From the NCBI GenBank assembly GCA_021809435.1, contig JAKBAD010000005.1:102953-166952 (forward strand): a DNA stretch of 64,000 nucleotides, in the 5' to 3' direction. The position numbers and the translations under genes are program-made. The notes under the pieces are model-generated. The model worked only from the letters and a program-made list of their open reading frames with translations. It did not search any database and was not told the origin of the DNA. This document shows, piece by piece, positions 17,383 through 25,383 of the stretch (its first letter is position 1; each line of letters begins with the position of its first letter). The stretch is from Pseudomonadota bacterium (GTDB lineage: Bacteria; Pseudomonadota; Alphaproteobacteria; Acetobacterales; Acetobacteraceae).

Positions 17383-18027
17383 ATGGATGGGCGGCGTTTG
17401 GCGGACCGTTTGGCCCATGGGGCCGGGCGCGCGGCGCGGCGGGTGGGGTATGAGCATGAGGTGTTCCGGCCCGACGGGCCAGAGCCGCCACTTGACCCCG
17501 CCCGCCTGGTGTTGAGGGCGCATGTGGCGTTTGTGCTGCCCGGCGGCTCGGTGGGCGCGCCAAGCCCGCTGGGTAACCCCTACCGCCAAGCCTGGGCGGA
17601 TTGGAGCTATTTGCGGGTGGGGGATTATCTGGCGGGACCAGAGGGGGTGGCATTTATTGCCGCCATTGAGCCGCCCAAGCCCATGCTGGTGGTGATGGCC
17701 AATGCCACCGCCACGCTGGTGCGGCCCGCCGCGCCGGTGGCGACGGGGCTCAACCCTTATGGCGCGATTTTGCCCCAGACCGAGACCGTGCTGATGGCGG
17801 GGTTTCCGGCCAGCCTTTTGGTGGGCGGCATGGGTGACCGCACCAAGGTTGGGTTGCCCGATGACTCCCGCATTCCCGGCTTCGTGGGGCTGGTGCCGGC
17901 CGTTGCGGGCGTGGTGCCGGCGGTGGCTGACCTGCTGGTGAATGAACGCGATGAGCGGTTCGCCATTGCCAGCGTTGAGCGTGTGGGCGGGGTTTGGCGG
18001 TTGTCTCTGATACAGGCGGTGAGCTGA
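17383..18027 (+). CDS. head-tail joining protein candidate
   Basis: A 214-residue protein. I start at ATG 17383 because it follows the previous stop by one base, although the frame is open upstream. N-terminus LADRLAHGAGRAARRVGYEHEVFRP, then beta-rich sequence with YGAILPQTETVLMAGFPASLL. Location between connector and tail-terminator candidates suggests a stopper or head-completion role. No family recognised with certainty. Ends in a TGATG overlap with the next gene. Confidence 0.55.
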   Translation: MDGRRLADRLAHGAGRAARRVGYEHEVFRPDGPEPPLDPARLVLRAHVAFVLPGGSVGAPSPLGNPYRQAWADWSYLRVGDYLAGPEGVAFIAAIEPPKPMLVVMANATATLVRPAAPVATGLNPYGAILPQTETVLMAGFPASLLVGGMGDRTKVGLPDDSRIPGFVGLVPAVAGVVPAVADLLVNERDERFAIASVERVGGVWRLSLIQAVS

Positions 18028-18854
18028 TGGCGGATCAGGCGGATGTGGAAACCGCGCTGGCGGCGATTGTCGCCACGGCGCTCTATCCCAACGGCACCGG
18101 CGCGCCGAGCGTAACCGGTGATGTGTGCCGGATTTACCGGGGAGCGCCCAATGCGCCGGCGCTGGACAAGGATTTGGCGCAAGGGGTGGCGCATGTGACG
18201 GTGATGGCCGAGGGCGCGGCAAAAAACGTGACGCGGTTTCCGCGGGCCTGGACGGAAATTGCCGCCGTGCCCGAGACCCTGACCGTGATGACGGCTGGAC
18301 TTTGTGTGACGTTTGCGGGCGTGGGCGCGGCCGGGCAGCTGGCGGGGCTGCGGATTGACGGACGTCCCTACGCTTATGCGGTGCAAGCCAATGATACGGC
18401 CGCGACGGTTGCCAGCAATATGGCCGCGGAGCTGCGCCAGGCCGGGCTGATTGTCACGTATGCGGGTGCCACGCTCACTTTTCCCGCCGCCAGCACCGTG
18501 GAGGCGCGGGTGGTGTATGGGGCGACGGCACTGCAGGAGATCCGGCGCCAGGAGCAGGCGTTTCGGGTGAGTTTGTGGTGCCCATCGCCCGCGCTGCGCG
18601 ATGCGCTGGCGCCGGTGCTCGACATAGCCCTGATGGCGCAGGGATTTATTGCGCTCGCCGACGGCTCCTGCGCGCGGCTGCGGTTTACCGGGGGGCAGAC
18701 CGGGGATGGCGCGGCGAATGCCACCCTCTATCGCCGGGACCTTGTCTATCTGGCCGAGTATCCGACGGTGCTGAGCCAGATGACGCCGGCCATGCTGTTT
18801 GGAACCACCATGGTCACGGCTGATGCCGTGACCATCGATACCATTTCAATCTGA
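18027..18854 (+). CDS. tail terminator/completion protein candidate
   Basis: A 275-residue protein directly upstream of the sheath. The C-terminal half has RRQEQAFRVSLWCPSPALRDALAPVLDIAL, resembling tail-terminator proteins that cap the tail tube before head joining, and an inserted beta module (LTVMTAGLCVTFAGVGAAGQLAGLRIDG). ATG 18027 overlaps the previous stop; the upstream in-frame extension lacks a ribosome site. Confidence 0.6.
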   Translation: MADQADVETALAAIVATALYPNGTGAPSVTGDVCRIYRGAPNAPALDKDLAQGVAHVTVMAEGAAKNVTRFPRAWTEIAAVPETLTVMTAGLCVTFAGVGAAGQLAGLRIDGRPYAYAVQANDTAATVASNMAAELRQAGLIVTYAGATLTFPAASTVEARVVYGATALQEIRRQEQAFRVSLWCPSPALRDALAPVLDIALMAQGFIALADGSCARLRFTGGQTGDGAANATLYRRDLVYLAEYPTVLSQMTPAMLFGTTMVTADAVTIDTISI

Positions 18855-18862
18855 GGATCATC

Positions 18863-19003
18863 ATGACATTCCACCTTGTGGTGCTGAAAGCCTTTGAAAC
18901 CTACAAGCGCGGCGACCTGATTACCGATGGCGCGACCGTTGCCAAAATTCTCGCCGGCCCGCAGGCCGGATTTGTTGTGCGGGTGGCCGCCAGGGGGAAC
19001 TGA
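18863..19003 (+). CDS. 46-residue conserved-looking tail gene between terminator and sheath
   Basis: A very small gene: MTFHLVVLKAFETYKRGD followed by LITDGATVAKILAGPQAG and FVVRVAARGN, stop at 19001-19003, three bases before the sheath ATG. The pattern 'hydrophobic strand, F-x-x-Y-x-R-G-D, helix, V-V-R-V' is what I recall for small proteins encoded just ahead of sheath or tail genes. Tight spacing on both sides and clean coding sequence argue that it is real. Confidence 0.7.
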   Translation: MTFHLVVLKAFETYKRGDLITDGATVAKILAGPQAGFVVRVAARGN

Positions 19004-19006
19004 GAC

Positions 19007-20557
19007 ATGCCGGTTATTCAGCAAGGCGCGGTGAATACCACCGCGCTCATCGTACCCGATTTATATGTGCAGATTGTGCCGCCGCAGTCGCTGTTGCTCA
19101 ACGGCGTGCCGACCGATGTGGTGGGCGTGGTGGGAACGGCCAGCTGGGGGCCGGTGAATGAGCCGACCATTATTGGCAGCATGGGCGATTATGCCGCGGC
19201 CTTTGGCGCCGTGATGGCGCGTAAATATGATATGGGCACCCAGGTGGCCACGGCCGTGCAGCAAGGCGCTGGAAATTTCAGGTGCGTGCGGGTGACGGAC
19301 GGTAGCGACACCGCCGCCACGCTCACGGTGCTGGCGGCCTTGACGCTGACCGCGATGCATACAGGCAGTTTGGGTAATGAGCTGGCGGTGACGTTCTCGG
19401 CCGGATCGGCTGCCGGCACGTGGCGGGTGACCATTGCCATTCCTGGCCATACGCCTGAGGTGTTTGACAATATCGCTGGCAGCGGGGCGGCATTTTGGGG
19501 GGCGCTCGCCACGGCCATCAATGCGGGCAATGGGGTATTGCGGGGGCCCTCGCAGCTGGTGGCGGCGACCGCCCTGGGCAGTGCCGCGACGCCTGTGGCG
19601 GGGACGTTTTTGTTCGCTTCGGGCGTGCCAGGGAGCGATGGTGCGGCAGGTGTGGGGGCGGCAACGCTGGTGGGCGCGGATACTCTACCCCGCCAGGGCA
19701 TGTATGCGCTGCGCGGCCAGGGTTGCGCCATTGCGCTGCTGGCCGATGCCGATGACCCCACGCAATGGAGCGTGCAGGTGGCGTTTGGCCTCTCGGAAAG
19801 CGTTTATATGATTCTGACCGGACCTGCGGGCGATGACATTGCCAATGCCGTGACGGTGAAGGCCGCGGCCGGGGTGGACAGCTATGCCGCCAAATTGATG
19901 TTTGGCGATTGGGTTTATTGGTCGGATCAGGCGAATGCCATGATCAGGCTGGTTTCACCGCAGGGGTTTGTGGCCGGACGGCTGGCCAATCTATCGCCGG
20001 AGCAATCGTCTCTCAACAAGCCGCTTTATGGGGTCATTGGGACGCAGAAATCGGGGCAGCCAGGTGGGGCGACGGCCACCACCTATGCCAGTGCCGATCT
20101 GGCCGTGCTGTTGGGCGCGGGAATTGATGTGATTGCCAACCCGCAGCCGGGCGGCGCCTATTGGGGCGTGCGCGGCGGGCATAACGCGTCTTCGAATGCC
20201 GCGGTAAATGGCGATAATTACACCCGGCTGACCAATTATATTGCCAATACGCTGGCTGCCGGCATGGGCGCTTATGTGGGCCGGCTGGTGAACGCGACGC
20301 TGTTTGCGCAGGTGCGCGCGACGCTACTGGCGTTTCTGAATGGTCTGCTCTCGCAAGGGTTGCTGGGCAGCACGGATGGCAGCCTGCCGTTTGTGGTGGT
20401 TTGCGATGCCAGTAATAACCCGCAGAGCCGCACGGCGCTTGGGTATGTGCAGGCCGATGTGCAGGTGCGGTATCAGGCCATCAACGAAAAGTTCATTGTA
20501 AATGTGCAAGGGGGGCAGACCGTGCAGGTGAGCACGCAGGCCCAGCCCGTGGCGTGA
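19007..20557 (+). CDS. contractile tail sheath protein
   Basis: A 516-residue protein. The N-terminal PDLYVQIVPPQSLLLNGVPTDVVGVVGTASWGPVNEPTIIGS and the C-terminal NYTRLTNYIANTLAAGMGAYVGRL...ALGYVQADVQVRYQAINEKFIVNVQGGQTVQV are classic sheath features, the latter being the domain that inserts beta strands into neighbouring subunits. The sheath makes this a myovirus-type, contractile tail. Length fits. The following gene is the tube, as expected. Confidence 0.95.
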   Translation: MPVIQQGAVNTTALIVPDLYVQIVPPQSLLLNGVPTDVVGVVGTASWGPVNEPTIIGSMGDYAAAFGAVMARKYDMGTQVATAVQQGAGNFRCVRVTDGSDTAATLTVLAALTLTAMHTGSLGNELAVTFSAGSAAGTWRVTIAIPGHTPEVFDNIAGSGAAFWGALATAINAGNGVLRGPSQLVAATALGSAATPVAGTFLFASGVPGSDGAAGVGAATLVGADTLPRQGMYALRGQGCAIALLADADDPTQWSVQVAFGLSESVYMILTGPAGDDIANAVTVKAAAGVDSYAAKLMFGDWVYWSDQANAMIRLVSPQGFVAGRLANLSPEQSSLNKPLYGVIGTQKSGQPGGATATTYASADLAVLLGAGIDVIANPQPGGAYWGVRGGHNASSNAAVNGDNYTRLTNYIANTLAAGMGAYVGRLVNATLFAQVRATLLAFLNGLLSQGLLGSTDGSLPFVVVCDASNNPQSRTALGYVQADVQVRYQAINEKFIVNVQGGQTVQVSTQAQPVA

Positions 20558-20573
20558 GAGCGGAGCGATAAAG

Positions 20574-21002
20574 ATGCCATTTAACAGTTTCAATGTGGGC
20601 AGCGATTGCCAGCTGGTGGTGATGGGGCCTTCTGGTCGGGTTGATTTGAGTTATGTGACCGGGTTCGATGCCAGCCAGATTACCTTGCCAGTGCGGGTGG
20701 ACCGGCTGGATGGCGTGCAGCTGGGAGCGGAACTGCCCAAGGGGTGGACCGGCAGTTTTACGCTTGAGCGGGGCTCTTCGGCGGTGGATGATTTTATCGC
20801 CGGCATCGAGGCGGCGTATCAGTCGGGGAGGGCCATTGGTGCGGGCACGATTTATCAATATGTCAACGAGCCTGATGGATCCGTTTCGACGTATCAGTTC
20901 AGTGGCGCGGTGTTCAAGCTGAGCTCGGCGGGTGGGTATCGCGGGGATGCGCCGGTGACGCAGAAGCTGGAGTTTTTTGCTTCTAGCCGGGTGCGGGTGT
21001 GA
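20574..21002 (+). CDS. tail tube protein
   Basis: A 142-residue beta-rich protein following the sheath with GGAG upstream of its ATG. MPFNSFNVGSDCQLVVMGPSGRVDL...WTGSFTLERGSSAVDDFIAGIEAAYQSG...YQFSGAVFKLSSAGGYRGDAPVTQKLEFFASSRV has the layout of myoviral tube proteins: a beta barrel with one helix. It would polymerise into the hexameric inner tube. Stop overlaps the next ATG. Confidence 0.88.
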   Translation: MPFNSFNVGSDCQLVVMGPSGRVDLSYVTGFDASQITLPVRVDRLDGVQLGAELPKGWTGSFTLERGSSAVDDFIAGIEAAYQSGRAIGAGTIYQYVNEPDGSVSTYQFSGAVFKLSSAGGYRGDAPVTQKLEFFASSRVRV

Positions 21003-21304
21003 TGGCGGTGGTGGTTGAGGACCGGCGAGGACGCCGGATTGAGCTGCGCCGGCTGGGGGTTGTTGAGCAGCTGCGGCTGTTTAAATGCCTGGGGCCAGAG
21101 CTTGCCGAGAACAGGGCCTATTTTGGCCTGGCCAGGGTGGCGGCCATGGTTAGCGCGATTGACGATGTGCCAGTGCCGTTTCCGGCCAATGAGGCGGGGC
21201 TTGAGGCGATTCTCGAGCGGCTTGATGAGGACGGAGTCGAGGCTGTTGGGGGTGCGGCGGACGAGGCGAAGCCCGCGGACATTCTGGCCGATGCGGGAAA
21301 CTGA
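21002..21304 (+). CDS. tail assembly chaperone, short (zero-frame) product
   Basis: A 100-residue helical protein (IELRRLGVVEQLRLFKCLGPELAENRAYFGLARVAAMVSAID) located after the tube gene, where lambda-G-like chaperones are encoded. It ends with an Ala/Glu-rich linker. The last two sense codons GGA-AAC and the preceding G form a slippery heptamer immediately before the UGA at 21302. The short product is what most ribosomes would make. Confidence 0.85.
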   Translation: MAVVVEDRRGRRIELRRLGVVEQLRLFKCLGPELAENRAYFGLARVAAMVSAIDDVPVPFPANEAGLEAILERLDEDGVEAVGGAADEAKPADILADAGN

Positions 21305-21468
21305 GCCGGCACCCCGCACTGATTGACTGCCTGTATTTGGTGGGGTGCGGGGTGCCTTATGACGTGGCGCTGGGGCTCGATGATGCTGAACGGATTGCAT
21401 TTGCCGTGATCTTTGGAGAGCTCTCGGGGTGGAGCTTTGATTGGGCGTCTCTCTCCTGGAGGGGGTGA
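21002..21468 (+). CDS. tail assembly chaperone, -1 frameshift (G-T-like) fusion product
   Basis: A -1 shift on GGGAAAC at 21295-21301 continues translation in the frame starting at 21301 for another 55 residues to the UGA at 21466-21468: LSRHPALIDCLYLVGCGV, then PYDVALGLDDAERIAFAVIF and GELSGWSFDWASLSWRG. This second segment is well-formed coding sequence without its own start codon or ribosome site, just like the T part of lambda GT. Total about 155 residues. In known phages the two products coat and help fold the tape-measure protein. Confidence 0.85.
21295..21356 (+). promoter_or_regulatory. programmed -1 ribosomal frameshift signal
   Basis: Slippery heptamer GGGAAAC (21295-21301) in the correct phase (G GGA AAC), then a 6-base spacer that contains the zero-frame UGA, then a perfect 12-bp stem: GGCACCCCGCAC (21308-21319) with GTGCGGGGTGCC (21345-21356) and a 25-base loop. 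This has all three parts of a canonical -1 signal; lambda uses the near-identical GGGAAAG. Confidence 0.93.
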
Positions 21469-21489
21469 GGGGCTGGCGGGGGGAGAGGC

Positions 21490-22179
21490 ATGTCGATCAG
21501 TTTGGGGACGGTCACCTTCAGGGACATGGAGGTGCCCGAGGCGGTGTTGTTCGGCGGCCGCCAGGATATAAATGTTCAGCAGTTGATTGGTGGAACGCGC
21601 TATGTGCAGGCGCTGGGCACCGATGATGGCAAGATCGTCTTTTCCGGCATTTTTTATGGCGGTGATGCGATTGAGCGAGCGCAGACACTTGATTTGGCCC
21701 GCGCCCAGGGGTTGACGTTGCCGTTGGCGTGGGCAGGGTTTTTCTACATCGTCATCATTGAGCAGTTTATTGCCGAGTACCGCAAGCCGACTTTGATTCC
21801 GTTCACGATTTCCTGTGTCGTCGCCGATGATCCGGCGGCGTATGTCGCGGCGGGCGTGACGTCGGTGGTGTCGCTGGTTGGAGGAGATTTGGCGAGCGCC
21901 GCGGACCTTGCGGCGGGGGGCGGGATCGCGCCCGGATATTTCACGAACCCTTCGGTTGCTGGGCTGGGGGCGCTGATTGGCGCGCTATCGGTTGCGACGG
22001 CGGCCAGCACGGGCGCGTTGGCGGGGGCGCTTGATGATGTCAACAACGCGGCGACGCCCGATGTGGCGGTGGCGGGCGTGGTGGGGATGGCGCAGGCCGC
22101 GGGTGCCGTGTGCGCGCAGGCCTGCATGAGTGGATATGCGAGTCGGGCTCTTAAGAATATGGAATTGGGTGGCGTATGA
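21490..22179 (+). CDS. baseplate/tail protein resembling DNA-circulation (gpN-like) proteins
   Basis: A 229-residue protein, 21 bases after the chaperone fusion stop. The N-terminal 115 residues (FRDMEVPEAVLFGGRQDINVQQLIGGTRYVQALGTDDGKIVFSGIFYGGDAIERAQTLDLARAQG, then PFTISCVV) match what I remember of proteins annotated as DNA circularisation or tail proteins that normally follow the tape measure. The C-terminal half is Ala/Gly-rich. It is far too short and lacks the coiled-coil and hydrophobic pattern to be a tape measure itself. Confidence 0.65.
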   Translation: MSISLGTVTFRDMEVPEAVLFGGRQDINVQQLIGGTRYVQALGTDDGKIVFSGIFYGGDAIERAQTLDLARAQGLTLPLAWAGFFYIVIIEQFIAEYRKPTLIPFTISCVVADDPAAYVAAGVTSVVSLVGGDLASAADLAAGGGIAPGYFTNPSVAGLGALIGALSVATAASTGALAGALDDVNNAATPDVAVAGVVGMAQAAGAVCAQACMSGYASRALKNMELGGV

Positions 22180-22364
22180 ATAATTTGGTTGTGGTGGTAA
22201 GCGGAGGGAATTTGTTTGCGATTGCCGCGCAATATTTGAATGACGCGACCCAGTGGATACGCATTGCACAGCTCAACGGCATATCGGACCCGGTGCTGAC
22301 GGGGGTGAGGAGTCTGATTATCCCGCCGCCGAGCATCACAGCCGGGGGAGGCTTACCTGTATAA
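22176..22364 (+). CDS. LysM-domain tail protein (gpX-like)
   Basis: A 62-residue protein made up of essentially one LysM module: VVVVSGGNLFAIAAQYLNDATQWIRIAQLNG, then DPVLTGVRSLIIPPP. Such small LysM proteins (P2 gpX type) glue tube and baseplate together. ATG overlaps the preceding stop (ATGA). Confidence 0.8.
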   Translation: MNNLVVVVSGGNLFAIAAQYLNDATQWIRIAQLNGISDPVLTGVRSLIIPPPSITAGGGLPV

Positions 22365-23337
22365 CAAAACCGATATAAGCGTTGCGATTGGTGGCGTTTA
22401 TGTGCCGGGTATTATTGCCGTGACGGTTGATGCGGTTGGGTATTTCTCGGCCAGCCGGTTCAGGGTGATGGTATCCACCGGCTGCAACGTGGAATTCAAT
22501 GCGGACTATTACGCCAATGTTGGCCAGCAACAGATTTCGATTGCGCTGCTACCCGATGGCGGTGGTTCCATGCCGCTACTGACTGGTGTGATTGATAATA
22601 CTACGATTGATTTTCGCAATGATATAGCGGTACTCGCTGGGCGCGATCTGAGCGCGCTTTTGATAGACACGGATTTGGCTGAGACATTTCAGAATCAGAC
22701 ATCGGCGCAGATTGCGCAGATGATTGCAACCCGCCACGGGTTGGCGGCGCAGATACATCCGACAAAGATGATGGTGGGACAGTATTACGATGTTGACCAT
22801 GCCAGGAATATTTTGGGACTGAACTCAAGAGTTGGTAATGAATGGGGACTTTTGTGCCAACTGGCCCAGGCCGAGGGGTATATGGTGGCGGTGCAGGGTA
22901 CGACGCTGATTTTTCAGCCGCCAGATGAGAGTGTGGCGATGATGCTGCCTTGTACGGCGTTCTCTAATTTGGCGGTTGATGTTGCCAATGCGGTGCCGCA
23001 ATCAGTGCGGGTTAAATCGTGGAATTGCCGGCAAAAACGCTCGATTGAGGCATCAGCCGGTGGTGCGGGGCGGGGGATGACGAGTGTCCGGCCTAATCTA
23101 GGGTCTGATGAGGCGCTCAATATGGCGCAAAGTGAGCTGGGGGTGGTTTTGCAGCATGGCCGAATGATGGTGGGCACGATGCCGGGAGAGGCGATACTTC
23201 AGCCGGGGCTGAGGATTGGCTTGTATGGCACGGGATCGAGCTTTGACCGGGTTTATCTGGTGATATCGGTTCGCCGCACCATCGATCAGGCGTGCGGCTT
23301 TCAGCAGACTATCCGGGCATTGTGTTTAAGCACGTGA
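22357..23337 (+). CDS. baseplate hub protein (gpD/gp27-like)
   Basis: About 326 residues if started at CTG 22357, which lies 5 bases after an unusually strong GGGGGAGG (22344-22351). The only orthodox start, GTG 22402, lacks a ribosome site and would cut off YNKTDISVAIGGVYV, which looks like the first two strands of the hub domain. Further sequence: VSTGCNVEFNADYYANV, DIAVLAGRDLSALLIDTDLAETFQNQTSAQIAQMIA, and VRVKSWNCRQKR. Hub proteins form the trimer beneath the tube. Overlaps the LysM gene by 8 bases. Confidence 0.75.
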   Translation: MYNKTDISVAIGGVYVPGIIAVTVDAVGYFSASRFRVMVSTGCNVEFNADYYANVGQQQISIALLPDGGGSMPLLTGVIDNTTIDFRNDIAVLAGRDLSALLIDTDLAETFQNQTSAQIAQMIATRHGLAAQIHPTKMMVGQYYDVDHARNILGLNSRVGNEWGLLCQLAQAEGYMVAVQGTTLIFQPPDESVAMMLPCTAFSNLAVDVANAVPQSVRVKSWNCRQKRSIEASAGGAGRGMTSVRPNLGSDEALNMAQSELGVVLQHGRMMVGTMPGEAILQPGLRIGLYGTGSSFDRVYLVISVRRTIDQACGFQQTIRALCLST

Positions 23338-23344
23338 GGGGGGG

Positions 23345-23890
23345 ATGGATTATTTTCTGAATCTCATGAAGACGCATGCCGCGGCGCTGGATGGGCTTTC
23401 GGGTGTGCTGCGCTATGGTATCGTGGCAAGTTATAATCCGGCAGCTTGTGCGGCAAAAGTAACGTTACAGCCCGAAAACGTGTTGAGCGGGTGGCTGCCG
23501 GTGGCGACGTTGTGGGCGGGTGCCGGATGGGGCTTGGCAGCGCCGCCGCCAGTGGGAACGCAGGTTTTGGTATTGTGCCAGGAGGGCGACGCCGAGCAGG
23601 GGGTTGTTATTGGCGCGCTTTGGTCGGCGGTTGATACGCCGGTGGCGGCACCACCGGGAGAGTTATGGTTGGTTCATCAGGCCGGGAGCTTTGTGAAGCT
23701 GACCAATGACGGGAATATTTCGTTGAAGGCAAATACGGTCACTGTTGCGGGTGATCTTCTGGTATCGGGCGATATTGCGGACCAGGGAGGGCAGCATGGC
23801 AGCGTGCGAAGCCTGAGGGCGGCTTATGATGGCCATGTGCATGGTTTACCCGGTGGTGGTGACACGCAAACCAGTTCGGAGATTGTCTGA
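23345..23890 (+). CDS. baseplate spike protein (gpV-like)
   Basis: A 181-residue protein with an OB-fold N-terminal domain (YGIVASYNPAACAAKVTLQPENVLSGWLPVATLWAGAGWG, PPPVGTQVLVLCQEGDAEQGVVIGALWS), then a beta-helical stem (GNISLKANTVTVAGDLLVSGDI), ending with DGHVHGLPGGGD. The H-x-H pair near the tip matches the iron-binding apex motif of phage spikes. Membrane-piercing tip of the contractile tail. Confidence 0.88.
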   Translation: MDYFLNLMKTHAAALDGLSGVLRYGIVASYNPAACAAKVTLQPENVLSGWLPVATLWAGAGWGLAAPPPVGTQVLVLCQEGDAEQGVVIGALWSAVDTPVAAPPGELWLVHQAGSFVKLTNDGNISLKANTVTVAGDLLVSGDIADQGGQHGSVRSLRAAYDGHVHGLPGGGDTQTSSEIV

Positions 23891-24252
23891 TGGCGGATCT
23901 CAGTCTTGCATTTGGTGGTGATTTGGAGATCGATTCGAACGGCGATGTTTTGGTGGTTGATGGAGCGGCGCTGGGACAGGAGCGGGTTTTGCGCCGTCTG
24001 TTGACCAACCAAGGTGGATATATTTGGCAACTTACCTATGGTGCCGGGTTGGGAAAGTTTGTCGGCACGCCTGGGGCGCCTGACATATTGACTGCCATTG
24101 TGCAGGCGCAGATGAAATATGAAGCCGCCGTGGCTGTGTCACCGGCGCCACGAATTTCGGCATCGGCCGGAGATAATGGTGTGGTGGTGATGTCTGTCAG
24201 TTACACCGACGCGACGAGCCAGCAATTATCAACACTTAGCATTACGGTGTAG
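23890..24252 (+). CDS. baseplate wedge protein (gp25/gpW-like)
   Basis: A 120-residue protein: LAFGGDLEIDSNGDVLVVDGAALGQERVLRRLLTNQGGYIWQLTYGAGLGKFVG has the gp25/lysozyme-like wedge layout, and the gene lies between spike and J genes exactly as W does in P2-like clusters. ATG overlaps the previous stop (TGATG). Confidence 0.8.
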   Translation: MADLSLAFGGDLEIDSNGDVLVVDGAALGQERVLRRLLTNQGGYIWQLTYGAGLGKFVGTPGAPDILTAIVQAQMKYEAAVAVSPAPRISASAGDNGVVVMSVSYTDATSQQLSTLSITV

Positions 24253-24257
24253 TGACA

Positions 24258-25382
24258 ATGCAACTCACGGTTTTGAACTTCTCCACACTCGTGGAGAGGA
24301 TGGCGGCGGCTGTTCAGGGCGCGGCCGAGGCGCTGATTGATTTGACGGTGGGCTCTGTACTGCGTGCGATTTTGGAGGCCAATGCCTCAATTGCCTTATG
24401 GATGCAGTGGCTGATTGTGCAGGTTTTGGCGGCCAGCCGGCTCTCCACCAGTTTGGGGGCGGATTGCGACAGTTTCGGAGCCGATTTCGGGTTTACGCGA
24501 CTGCCGGCGGTGGCGGCAACCGGAGCGGTGACGTTGTCGAGATATTCAACGGTTGGAAGTGTTATTATTCCAACGGGCACGAGTTTGACGACTGTGCAGA
24601 ATGCGCAAACATTTCTGGTAGTCGCCGATACCGAGAATGCCGCGTTTGACGCAACGCTTGGAGGATATGTGATTGCCGCGGGAGTTGCGGGCGTGACCGC
24701 GAGCGTGGTGGCGGCAACGACAGGTAGCGCGGGAAATGTTCAGGCAAACACGATAAGCTTGATTTCCAGCCCGATTGCCGGGATTGATTCGGTAATTAAC
24801 CAGAGCGCCTTGACCGGCGGTGTTGATGCGGAAAGCGATAGCGCCTTTAAGCTACGATTTGGAAATTATCTGGCCAGTCTCTCGAAGGCGACGAACGGCG
24901 CGATTGGCGCGGCAATCAGCGCGATTCAGCAGGGCCTGAGTTATACGATACAGGAAAATATTGATCAGGCCGGGGCCGTGCTGATGGGTAATTTTGTCGT
25001 TACGGTTGATGACGGTAGTGGCGCGCCGCCCTCGGCTTTGTTGGCGGCGGTGCAAAGCGCCGTTAATACGGTTCGGCCGGTGGGAACGAGTTTTGCGGTT
25101 CAGGCGCCGCAGGTGATTGATGCGAATGTCACGATCAATATTGTACCCTCTTCAGCAAGTCTTTTGAATGCGGCGATTGCCGCGGTGGGGAGTGCGGTGG
25201 CCGATTATATTGGGGCTTTGCCGGTGGGGGCGACGATGAGCTATACCAGGCTTGCCCAGATTGCTTATGATGCTTCGGCGGTGGTGAGTAATCTTTCGGC
25301 GTTGAAGTTGAATGGCGGTACTGCCGATATTGTGGCCACGCCGTCGCAGGTGGTGCGGGCGGGCATGATCGTGGTGTCGTGA
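24258..25382 (+). CDS. baseplate assembly protein J
   Basis: A 374-residue protein with the J-family layout: N-terminal FSTLVERMAAAVQGAAEALIDLTVGSVLRAILEANASIALWMQWLI, then RLPAVAATGAVTLSR and a central DAESDSAFKLRFGNYLASLSKATNGAIGAAISAI, ending with VTINIVPSSASLLNAAIAAV...MSYTRLAQIAYDA. GTG at 24252, overlapping the preceding TAG, is an alternative start. J forms the wedge ring that triggers sheath contraction. Confidence 0.92.
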   Translation: MQLTVLNFSTLVERMAAAVQGAAEALIDLTVGSVLRAILEANASIALWMQWLIVQVLAASRLSTSLGADCDSFGADFGFTRLPAVAATGAVTLSRYSTVGSVIIPTGTSLTTVQNAQTFLVVADTENAAFDATLGGYVIAAGVAGVTASVVAATTGSAGNVQANTISLISSPIAGIDSVINQSALTGGVDAESDSAFKLRFGNYLASLSKATNGAIGAAISAIQQGLSYTIQENIDQAGAVLMGNFVVTVDDGSGAPPSALLAAVQSAVNTVRPVGTSFAVQAPQVIDANVTINIVPSSASLLNAAIAAVGSAVADYIGALPVGATMSYTRLAQIAYDASAVVSNLSALKLNGGTADIVATPSQVVRAGMIVVS

Positions 25383-25383
25383 C

